NCBI GenBank assembly: GCA_015485375.1
Contig: WFTU01000401.1
Location: 1 to 8,345, forward strand
Direction of reading: 5' to 3'
DNA length: 8,345 nucleotides
Source: Paracoccaceae bacterium
GTDB lineage: Bacteria > Pseudomonadota > Alphaproteobacteria > Rhodobacterales > Rhodobacteraceae
The position numbers and the translations under genes are program-made. Every line of letters begins with the position of its first letter. Within the stretch, counting starts at the first letter, position 1. Below the pieces are notes generated by a model. That model was not told where the DNA came from. It was given only the letters and a program-made list of their open reading frames with translations, and made no database searches. Of this stretch, positions 1-5,459 are shown piece after piece.

Positions 1-999
1 ATCCTTCGGGTCGGCGATTTTCTGGAAATAGGTTTTCAGCGCAAAGGCCAGCGCGAACAACAGATGGTCGATGATATAGAGCGCCGCGCCCACGATCACG
101 CCCCAGCCAAAGAAATAGATGCCGCCATAGGCCGCAAACACCAGCGCCAGCCCCGAGTATTCGAACATCAGCGCCCACCGCTCCCCGACCCGCCCGATGG
201 CCTTGCCCATCAGCGGGGCAAAGATCATGTTGGCAATATAGTTGATCAGGAACAGCGCCGTGACCTCGTTCACCTTGAAGCCGAAATGCTCCACCATCAT
301 GAAAGCCGCGAACACCACGAAAATCTGCCGCCGCGCGCCCGCCATGAACTGCAGCGCATAATACAGCCAGTAGCGCCGCCGCAGGATCATGGTCTTGTGC
401 TGCACATGCGGCGATTCAAACTGCGGATAAAGCAGCCAGCAGATCACCACGATCACCGCCGTCGCCCCGCCTCCGGCCATGTAAACCGCGTTGTACGACC
501 AGTCGAAAGTCTTCCACCCGATCACCAGCAGCCCGTAAGCCGTCAACGAGGCCGCCGACCCCGCCGCCACGATCCAGCCCAGAACCTGCGGCGCTTTTTC
601 CTTCGGAATCCACTGCAACTGCAACGACTGGTTAACCGTTTCGTAATAGTGGAACCCGATGGAACTGAGCATCGTTGTGACCAGCAGACCCTCGAACGTC
701 GGGAATTTCGCGGTGATCATCACCGCTATTGCCAGCACCATCAACGCCACCAGCCCCAGCACCTGCTCGCGCATGAACATCAGCAGGGCGATAACGCCGA
801 TTGCCAGAAAACCGGGGATCTCGCGGATCGACTGCAACCAGCCGATGTCGATGCCGTCAAAACCCACCTGCTCGATAACAAAGTTGTTGAGCAGCGCATT
901 CCATGTGGAGAACGCCAGCGGCATAGCCGCCGCCATCACCACCAGCAGGGCCGTGGGCCGACGCCAGAAAGGCAGCGCGCGCGCCGCTTCTAGGGACAT
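1..999 (-). CDS. MFS transporter, C-terminus cut off by window edge
   Basis: Reading the minus strand from the ATG at 999 gives 333 uninterrupted residues that run off the left edge, so the C-terminus is missing. The protein is a multi-spanning inner-membrane protein. Hydrophobic segments lie at about residues 16-36, 63-76, 82-97, 103-116, 139-160, 172-191, 211-235, 247-263, 280-296 and 298-322, separated by short basic loops such as the RRRYW stretch near 207-211. This pattern, with a longer central loop near 190-210, fits a 12-helix major facilitator of which about ten helices are visible. The substrate cannot be read from the sequence. An in-frame ATG at 1017 would add six residues and has a G-rich GGGGAGG immediately before it, but that spacing is too short for a normal ribosome site. 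The start is therefore uncertain between 999 and 1017. The gene is divergent from tsuA, and whether they share control is unknown. Confidence 0.8.
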   Translation of the reverse strand, partial: MSLEAARALPFWRRPTALLVVMAAAMPLAFSTWNALLNNFVIEQVGFDGIDIGWLQSIREIPGFLAIGVIALLMFMREQVLGLVALMVLAIAVMITAKFPTFEGLLVTTMLSSIGFHYYETVNQSLQLQWIPKEKAPQVLGWIVAAGSAASLTAYGLLVIGWKTFDWSYNAVYMAGGGATAVIVVICWLLYPQFESPHVQHKTMILRRRYWLYYALQFMAGARRQIFVVFAAFMMVEHFGFKVNEVTALFLINYIANMIFAPLMGKAIGRVGERWALMFEYSGLALVFAAYGGIYFFGWGVIVGAALYIIDHLLFALAFALKTYFQKIADPKD

Positions 1000-1076
1000 G
1001 GGAGCAGAATTTCGCATCCCTCCCCAATAGCCCTTTCCGGATTTCCCCGCCAGCAGGTTTTCCGGTTTGACGCAAC

Positions 1077-1090
1077 GTGACCTAAATCAA
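1077..1090 (+). promoter_or_regulatory. Candidate CRP/FNR-family binding site upstream of tsuA
   Basis: The 14 bases GTGACCTAAATCAA match the FNR-type consensus TTGA(T/C)-N4-ATCAA except at the first base, and keep the TGA-N6-TCA spacing of the CRP/FNR superfamily. The site lies in the spacer between the MFS gene and tsuA, about 60 bp before the tsuA start, where an activator could act. Alphaproteobacteria carry several regulators with this recognition pattern (FnrL, Dnr, CRP-like), so the cognate protein cannot be named. A TTGACG hexamer at 1067-1072 sits just before it, but I see no well-spaced -10 partner. Confidence 0.35.
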
Positions 1091-1149
1091 GGAAACCCGT
1101 TCCGGTTCATCATATTCAAATACAAAAATATATTGATTCGGAGAGAGTC

Positions 1150-2211
1150 ATGGATTTCATAGCCCTTCTGGAGTTCTTTGGTGAAGACATGGCCAAAGCC
1201 GTCGCCGGCCTGCTGGTGGGTATTGTTTTCGGCGTGGCCGCCCAGCGCTCGCGCTTTTGCCTGCGCGCGGCAACGGTGGAATTCGCCCGCGGCCACATCG
1301 GCCCGAAAACCGCCGTCTGGCTGCTGACCTTCGCCACGGCCATGGCCTGGACGCAAGGGGCGGTGTATTTCGACCTGATCTCGCTGGACCAGGCCCGCAT
1401 TCTGGCGGTCCCGGGTTCCTACTCCGGTGCTATCCTCGGCGGCCTGATCTTCGGCGTCGGCATGGTTCTGGCCCGCGGCTGTTCCGGCCGCCTGCTGGTG
1501 CTGGCCGCGACAGGTAACCTGCGCGCTGTAATCTCCGGACTGGTATTTGCGGTATTCGCCCAGATGAGCCTGCGCGGCTGGCTCTCGCCACTGCGCAACT
1601 GGCTGGCCGGTCTATGGACCACGCCGGATGGTGCCAATATCCAGTTGCTCGACTACCTCGGATTGCCAGACGGCACCGGCATCCTGCTAGGCCTCGCCTT
1701 TGCTGCCTACGCAATCTACGTCGCTTACAAAAACCGCGTCGGCTGGATGGTGCTGTTCATGGCCTCCGGCGTCGGATTTTCGGTGGCGCTCGGCTGGTAT
1801 GCGACCTTCTCCCTCGCGCAGGTCAGCTTCGAGCCGACCTCGATCGAGAGCATCACCTTCACCGGCCCCTCGGCCAACACGCTGATGTATTTCCTCGACA
1901 ACAACCGCATCCTGAATTTCGCCATCGGCCTCGTCCCCGGCGTGTTCATAGGCGCTTTCTTCGCCGCCTATTTCACCAAGGAACTGAAGCTGCAGGGCTT
2001 CGAGGGCGGCGCCTCCATGCGCCGTTACCTGAGCGGCGCGGCCATGATGGGCTTCGGCGGCATGCTGGCCGGCGGCTGCGCCATCGGCAACGGAGTCACC
2101 GGCACCTCGGCCTTTGCCATCACCGCATGGATCGCCCTCACGTTCTTCTGGGTAGGCGCCGGAATCGCCGACCGCCTGATCGACCACTCCGGCCGTCCGG
2201 TTCTGGCCTAG
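1150..2211 (+). CDS. tsuA: Thiosulfate transporter TsuA (YeeE/YedE family)
   Basis: The 353-residue integral membrane protein belongs to the YeeE/YedE (sulphur transport) family, whose characterised members import thiosulfate as a sulfur source. It has two internally related halves with glycine-rich short helices. It has exactly three cysteines, each in a family motif: Cys37 in RSRFCLRAA, Cys111 in LARGCSGR and Cys310 in LAGGCAIGNG. In characterised YeeE these three cysteines line the pathway and relay thiosulfate by transient contacts, so the transport machinery appears intact. The length is typical of the family. The start is supported by GGAGAGAG at 1140-1147. No tusA-like (yeeD) partner gene follows, although the two are often paired; the next gene is convergent. 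The AT-rich stretch at 1110-1138, unlike the surrounding GC-rich DNA, probably holds the promoter. Confidence 0.88.
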   Translation: MDFIALLEFFGEDMAKAVAGLLVGIVFGVAAQRSRFCLRAATVEFARGHIGPKTAVWLLTFATAMAWTQGAVYFDLISLDQARILAVPGSYSGAILGGLIFGVGMVLARGCSGRLLVLAATGNLRAVISGLVFAVFAQMSLRGWLSPLRNWLAGLWTTPDGANIQLLDYLGLPDGTGILLGLAFAAYAIYVAYKNRVGWMVLFMASGVGFSVALGWYATFSLAQVSFEPTSIESITFTGPSANTLMYFLDNNRILNFAIGLVPGVFIGAFFAAYFTKELKLQGFEGGASMRRYLSGAAMMGFGGMLAGGCAIGNGVTGTSAFAITAWIALTFFWVGAGIADRLIDHSGRPVLA

Positions 2212-3611
2212 GCCGCGTCTGTTGCCGCCTCGCCATACCCCGACAGGTGGTTTTCCAGATTGGCCACCAGTTCATTGACGCCCTCGATAATATAGCGTGC
2301 CGTGTCATCGCTCATCAGATAGCTGAAGTTCAGCCGCACCCAGCCCGGTTTGACGTCGCTGTTGCCCGCCAGAACCTCGCAACGCAACGCATCCGAAGTG
2401 TCGTGATCGACGCCAAGCAACCGGTGCCCGTAGGGTCCTGCGCAGGCACAACCGCCGCGCGCCTGAATGCCGTAAATGTCGCTCAGCATCCGCGTAAAGA
2501 CCTGCGCGTTGACCGCATTGCCCGCCGCATCCTTCACCAGAAACGAAAAGATCGGCAACCGGTGCGGATGCTCGACCCCCAGCAGGGTCAGCTGCGGATT
2601 ATCCTGCCAGCCCTCGATCGCCATCCGGTTCAGCACCGCTTCGCGCGCCTCGATAGTTTCCTGCCCGATGGCGTCCTTGACCATGAAGGCCAGCGCGGCG
2701 CGGATATCGCCAACCACATTCGGCGTCCCCGCCTCCTCGCGATCCGACAGGCTGGCCAGATAATCGTGATCCCACGGCGAGACAAAAGACACCGTCCCGC
2801 CCCCCGGCCATGTCGGCGTGGTGCGCTGCACCGCGGCCTCGCGCACGATCAGCACGCCCGATGCCCCCGGACCACCCGGAAACTTGTGCGCGGAAACGAC
2901 AACCGCATCCTTTTCCGCATCCGTGCCTGTCGCCATATCAATCGACAGATAGGGCGCCCCGCCGGCATAATCCCATATCGACAACGCCCCGTTCGCCTTC
3001 AACACCCGCGTCACCGGAGTCGTATCGGTAACAATTCCCGTCACATTCGACGCCGCCGAGAAACTGCCAATTTTCAGATCCGCATCCGCATGTGCCTGCA
3101 ACGCTGCCTCCAGCGCCGCCAGATCGGGGCCGCCTTCGGGTGCCTCGGGAATTTCCACCACTTCGGCCTTGCTCTCGCGCCACGGCAACAGGTTCGAGTG
3201 GTGCTCGTAAGGTCCGATAAACACCACCGGCCGTTCCGCCTCGTTCACACCGAGCAGAGCCACCAGCCGGTTCAGCCCCGCCGTCGCACCGGATCCGGCA
3301 AAGACCACGGCACATTCATCGGCCCTGGTCAGCCGCGCAATCTCCGCCCGCGCTTCCTCGCGCAAACGGGTGGAATAGGCACCGGTAAAGGACGCATCCG
3401 TATGGGTGTTGGCATAAAACGGCAGCACATGCGCCGCGACGAAATCCTCCACCTGCCGCAAGGCGCGACCGGAGGCGACATAATCCGCATAGACCAGCGG
3501 CACATCCCCGTTCAGGCCGGGGATCATCACGCCTTCGCCAATGATGCCGTTCCGCAGGGTCTCGACGATGTTTTCCGAACGCAGGGTTTCGCGAAAAATA
3601 TTCAGGGTCAT
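2208..3611 (-). CDS. Class V aminotransferase-fold PLP enzyme, cysteine desulfurase-like
   Basis: This 467-residue fold-type I PLP enzyme belongs to the cysteine desulfurase/selenocysteine lyase superfamily. Visible features in order are an N-terminal YADYVASGRA segment (41-50), the cofactor-stacking EHHSN histidines (136-140), the PLP-nitrogen aspartate in WDYAGGAP (Asp214), the Schiff-base lysine in SAHKFPGGPG (Lys243), and a C-terminal cysteine motif ARGGCACAGPYG with Cys388 and Cys390. The cysteine position suits a desulfurase nucleophile, but the double Cys-x-Cys differs from the NifS/IscS loop and from typical SufS, and the protein is longer than the usual ~400 residues. I therefore do not name it SufS or IscS. 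AAGGA eight bases before the ATG supports the start. It is divergent from an Lrp-type regulator and converges on tsuA, which suggests a role in cysteine or related sulfur-compound breakdown; this is inference. No suf genes are adjacent. Confidence 0.82.
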   Translation of the reverse strand: MTLNIFRETLRSENIVETLRNGIIGEGVMIPGLNGDVPLVYADYVASGRALRQVEDFVAAHVLPFYANTHTDASFTGAYSTRLREEARAEIARLTRADECAVVFAGSGATAGLNRLVALLGVNEAERPVVFIGPYEHHSNLLPWRESKAEVVEIPEAPEGGPDLAALEAALQAHADADLKIGSFSAASNVTGIVTDTTPVTRVLKANGALSIWDYAGGAPYLSIDMATGTDAEKDAVVVSAHKFPGGPGASGVLIVREAAVQRTTPTWPGGGTVSFVSPWDHDYLASLSDREEAGTPNVVGDIRAALAFMVKDAIGQETIEAREAVLNRMAIEGWQDNPQLTLLGVEHPHRLPIFSFLVKDAAGNAVNAQVFTRMLSDIYGIQARGGCACAGPYGHRLLGVDHDTSDALRCEVLAGNSDVKPGWVRLNFSYLMSDDTARYIIEGVNELVANLENHLSGYGEAATDAA

Positions 3612-3710
3612 GGTGCAATTCCTTCTGTTTAGGGTATATGACCCGAAAACTGCGCAATAATCATTATCAATTACATTGCTATTGCAACTAATATTGTGTC
3701 ATATGATCGT
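3612..3710. promoter_or_regulatory. Divergent control region between PLP enzyme and Lrp regulator
   Basis: This 99-bp AT-rich spacer must hold both promoters. Three dyads are visible: ATAAT-C-ATTAT (3657-3667), TTGC-TATT-GCAA (3676-3687) and the imperfect CATATGATCGTATG (3700-3713), which covers the regulator's start codon. A TAATAT hexamer at 3689-3694 could be a -10 box for the regulator, giving a very short leader. Lrp/AsnC proteins commonly bind several spaced sites in such divergent regions and repress their own gene, so these are candidate operators. The first dyad also resembles the inner part of a Fur box. No assignment is proven. Confidence 0.45.
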
Positions 3711-4175
3711 ATGAAAAACGATAAACCGGATCATATTGACCGCGCCATACTGGCCGCAATGCAAATCGACTCGACCCTGTCGCAACGGGAACTGGCGGAA
3801 AAAGTCGGCCTGTCGCAGAACGCCTGCTGGCGGCGGTTGCAGGCCCTGAACGCCTCGGGGATTATCGAGGGCGCAACCGTGCGCCTGAACCGGCAGAAGC
3901 TCGGGCTGGGGCTGGTGGTCTTCGTGATGATCCGCACCCGCCACCATTCGGCGGAATGGCTGAAAACCTTCCGCCGCCATGTCTCCACCCTGCCCGAAGT
4001 GGTGGATTTCTTCCGCATCGGTGGTGATTACGACTACCTGCTGAAAGTGGTGACCGAGGACATGGACAGCTACGACAAAGTCTACCAGCGCCTGATCGAG
4101 GAGGTGGAGCTGGACTCCGTCACCTCCTACTTCGCCATGGAGGCGATCGAGGAACAGCGTCCACTGCCGTTGTAG
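3711..4175 (+). CDS. Lrp/AsnC-family regulator, DecR (YbaO)-like
   Basis: The 154-residue protein has the two Lrp/AsnC parts. The N-terminal winged helix-turn-helix is at about residues 8-55, with LSQRELAEKVGLS followed by the recognition helix QNACWRRLQAL. The C-terminal RAM effector domain includes the GDYDYLLKV strand (105-113). The linker motif TRHHSAEW (76-83) and the C-terminal DSVTSYFAME segment recall, from memory, E. coli DecR (YbaO), a cysteine-responsive regulator; no alignment was run. The chosen start is the ATG at 3711. A GTG at 3696 would add five residues. Neither has a Shine-Dalgarno sequence, so translation may be leaderless or from a very short leader. Divergence from the PLP enzyme suggests it controls that gene and itself, with cysteine or a related amino acid as effector (inference). 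Confidence 0.85.
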   Translation: MKNDKPDHIDRAILAAMQIDSTLSQRELAEKVGLSQNACWRRLQALNASGIIEGATVRLNRQKLGLGLVVFVMIRTRHHSAEWLKTFRRHVSTLPEVVDFFRIGGDYDYLLKVVTEDMDSYDKVYQRLIEEVELDSVTSYFAMEAIEEQRPLPL

Positions 4176-4207
4176 AATGCTGACGGCTTCGGTTTCGATA
4201 CGCGTTT

Positions 4208-4239
4208 CCGGTTCCACAAAACCGGTTTAGTCGAACCGG
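4208..4239. repeat. Operator-like 32-bp palindrome, distal copy
   Basis: This imperfect inverted repeat is centred between 4223 and 4224. Its outer arms are CCGGTT and AACCGG and its inner core is ACAAAACCGGTTTAGT. It matches the copy at 4308-4339 at 27 of 32 positions and lies 33 bp after the Lrp gene's stop. No T-run follows, so it does not look like a terminator. It is most likely a second binding site for the ArsR-type protein encoded downstream. Confidence 0.65.
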
Positions 4240-4307
4240 AACCCGATGAAATTCGCGGTATCAACACCATGCTACCCTCCGGACCCCGGCGTTTACCTTC
4301 CATAAAC

Positions 4308-4339
4308 CCAGTTCCACTAAACCGGTTTAGTAAAACTGG
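4308..4339. repeat. Operator-like 32-bp palindrome next to arsR-type gene
   Basis: The core ACTAAACCGGTTTAGT (4316-4331) is a perfect 16-bp palindrome. Arms CCAGTT and AACTGG extend it to 32 bp, with only the two-base joints (CC and AA) unpaired. It ends just before the ribosome site (AAGGAG) of the ArsR-type gene, so a bound repressor would block transcription or early elongation. Its centre is exactly 100 bp from that of the distal copy. The region between the two copies (4240-4307) shows no clear consensus promoter. Confidence 0.75.
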
Positions 4340-4351
4340 AAAGGAGCCAAA

Positions 4352-4669
4352 ATGAAACCCAGCAAGCGCCATGAAACTCTCGCCGATCTGTTCGATGGAT
4401 TGGGTCACAAACGCCGCCAGATGATCTGCACGGTCCTGCTGCAACACGCACCGCAAGGCCTTCCGTTCGAGCGGCTTCAAGCCGTAACCGGAATATCCGC
4501 ATCCACCCTCAGCCACCACCTCGCGAAAATGGATCGCGGAGGCCTCCTGCGACGCAGGCAAAAAGGCCGGTTCACCTGGCTGTCCATTGATCTCGCCCGC
4601 ATCCGGCGCCTCTCGTCCGAAATCGGCGCAAACAAAAAGGGCCGCGCCATCGGCGCAGCCCCTTCGTAA
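4352..4669 (+). CDS. Small ArsR-type winged-helix transcriptional regulator
   Basis: The 105-residue protein is essentially one winged helix-turn-helix of the ArsR/SmtB type. LADLFDGLGHKRRQMI (10-25) is the first helical region, LPFERLQAVTGIS (37-49) precedes the recognition helix ASTLSHHLAKMDRGGLL (50-66), and RRRQKGRFTWLSI (67-79) forms the wing. AAGGAG before the ATG supports the start. The ELCVCD metal motif is absent, and Cys26 is the only cysteine, so neither metal sensing by cysteines nor the two-cysteine sulfide switch of BigR/SqrR fits. The effector is unknown. Two 32-bp palindromes upstream suggest autoregulation. No co-directional target gene follows, since the next gene is the convergent rpsD, so other targets must lie elsewhere. 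The last twelve residues (94-105, NKKGRAIGAAPS) overlap the rpsD terminator and lie outside the conserved fold. Confidence 0.8.
   Translation: MKPSKRHETLADLFDGLGHKRRQMICTVLLQHAPQGLPFERLQAVTGISASTLSHHLAKMDRGGLLRRRQKGRFTWLSIDLARIRRLSSEIGANKKGRAIGAAPS
4634..4664 (-). terminator. Rho-independent terminator of rpsD, inside arsR-type coding end
   Basis: On the minus strand a GC-rich hairpin (GCGCC/GGCGC with loop GAT, extended imperfectly by AAGGGG and GCCCTT) is followed by TTTTTGTTT. It lies 23 bp past the rpsD stop codon. On the plus strand no T-run follows, so it should act only on rpsD transcription. The whole element is within the last codons of the convergent ArsR-type gene. Confidence 0.8.
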
Positions 4670-4686
4670 TCTGAAACGAAAAACCC

Positions 4687-5307
4687 TTAGTTTTTCGCGT
4701 AGAACTCGACCACGAGGTTCGGTTCCATCATCACCGGATAGGGAACATCCGACAGGCTCGGCGTGCGGATGAATTCGCAGGTCAGCTTGTTGGTGTCGAT
4801 GTTCAGGTATTCCGGCGTATCACGCTCGGCCGAAGCAACCGCTTCCATGACCAGCGCCATCTGGCGGGATTTCTCGCGAACGGCGATAACGTCGCCCTCT
4901 TTCACGCGGTAGGAAGCGATGTTCACTTTCTTGCCGTTAACCGTGACGTGGCCGTGGTTGACGAACTGGCGTGCGGCGAAAACAGTCGGCACGAACTTGG
5001 CGCGGTAAACAACAGCGTCCAGACGACGCTCCAGCAGACCGATCAGGTTTTCACCGGTATCGCCCTTGATACGCTCGGCGTCGGAATAGATGCGACGGAA
5101 CTGTTTTTCCGTGATGTCGCCGTAGTAGCCTTTCAGCTTCTGCTTGGCGCGCAGCTGCGTGCCGAAGTCCGACAGCTTCTGCTTGCGACCCTGACCATGC
5201 TGGCCCGGACCGTATTCACGACGGTTAACCGGAGATTTGGGGCGACCCCAGATATTTTCGCCCATGCGGCGATCGATTTTATACTTGGCAGCTGTACGTT
5301 TAGTCAC
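4687..5307 (-). CDS. rpsD: 30S ribosomal protein S4
   Basis: The protein is 206 residues, the same length as E. coli S4. The N-terminal part (1-95) contains the family pattern of GRPKSPVNRREYGPGQHGQG (21-40) and the KQKLKGYYGDITEKQF segment. The S4 RNA-binding domain (about 96-155) contains RRLDAVVYRAKF and the loop VNHGHVTVNGKKVNIASY. S4 is a primary 16S rRNA binding protein that nucleates assembly of the small-subunit body. The start is GTG at 5307, preceded by AAAGGA at eight bases. A longer reading from 5400 is rejected because family members begin at MTKR and the upstream DNA is the promoter leader. The gene stands alone, not in the alpha operon with rpsM/rpsK/rpoA as in E. coli; a monocistronic rpsD is usual in alphaproteobacteria. 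Confidence 0.98.
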   Translation of the reverse strand: MTKRTAAKYKIDRRMGENIWGRPKSPVNRREYGPGQHGQGRKQKLSDFGTQLRAKQKLKGYYGDITEKQFRRIYSDAERIKGDTGENLIGLLERRLDAVVYRAKFVPTVFAARQFVNHGHVTVNGKKVNIASYRVKEGDVIAVREKSRQMALVMEAVASAERDTPEYLNIDTNKLTCEFIRTPSLSDVPYPVMMEPNLVVEFYAKN

Positions 5308-5425
5308 GAGCTGGATCCTTTCAGTTTTTGAAAGGTGCTTTCCTAACCCGGCCTCATTGCCGGATGACAGGCTTCCCCTTGCGGGGTCCACAAACACCAA
5401 TTACCGGCCCCTCGCGGAACCGGAT
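5308..5425 (-). promoter_or_regulatory. Structured rpsD mRNA leader with hairpin over the ribosome site
   Basis: From the predicted transcription start (near 5425) to the GTG, the leader can form three hairpins. The first is CCCC-GCAA-GGGG at 5375-5386, with a GNRA loop. The second is CCGGC/GCCGG at 5348-5363. The third is CCTTTCA-AAAAC-TGAAAGG at 5317-5335. The 3' arm of the last contains the AAAGG of the ribosome binding site, so folding would hide it. S4 represses its own synthesis by binding mRNA in other bacteria, so this is a candidate autoregulatory leader; the S4 contact is inferred. Confidence 0.5.
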
Positions 5426-5431
5426 GGCGGC

Positions 5432-5459
5432 GTTATAGGGATTCCCCCACCGGAGTCAA
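5432..5459 (-). promoter_or_regulatory. rpsD: Sigma70-type promoter of rpsD
   Basis: On the minus strand TTGACT (5459-5454) and TATAAC (5437-5432) are separated by 16 bp and match the housekeeping consensus at five of six bases each. The start of transcription should be near 5425, giving a leader of about 118 bases. The -35 hexamer contains the TGA stop codon of the upstream MAPEG gene, so rpsD can be transcribed independently of it. Confidence 0.75.

Noticed and set aside
64..993. A 309-codon plus-strand open frame at the left edge
   Set aside because: It is antisense to the MFS transporter, low in hydrophobic residues and full of His, Arg and Gln, as expected from a reverse-complement shadow.
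1111..1136. A SqrR/BigR-type operator in the AT-rich tract before tsuA
   Set aside because: The dyad ATTCAAATA / TATATTGAT is weak, and the ATTC-N8-GAAT spacing expected for SqrR is not present.
1614..3632. A 672-codon plus-strand open frame across tsuA and the PLP enzyme gene
   Set aside because: It is out of frame with tsuA, antisense to the PLP enzyme, very rich in Arg, His and Pro, and has no domain. It is a shadow of GC-biased codon positions.
3699..4217. A 172-codon minus-strand open frame opposite the Lrp gene
   Set aside because: It is an antisense shadow; the plus strand encodes a clear Lrp/AsnC protein.
4208..4339. The paired palindromes as a CRISPR array, transposon ends or attachment sites
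   Set aside because: There are only two copies, each an internally symmetric dyad with a 68-bp spacer holding no gene, and no Cas, transposase or integrase gene is present. An operator pair explains them better.
5308..5400. A longer S4 start upstream of the GTG
   Set aside because: S4 proteins begin at MTKR, the length from GTG matches the family exactly, and the upstream bases form leader hairpins.
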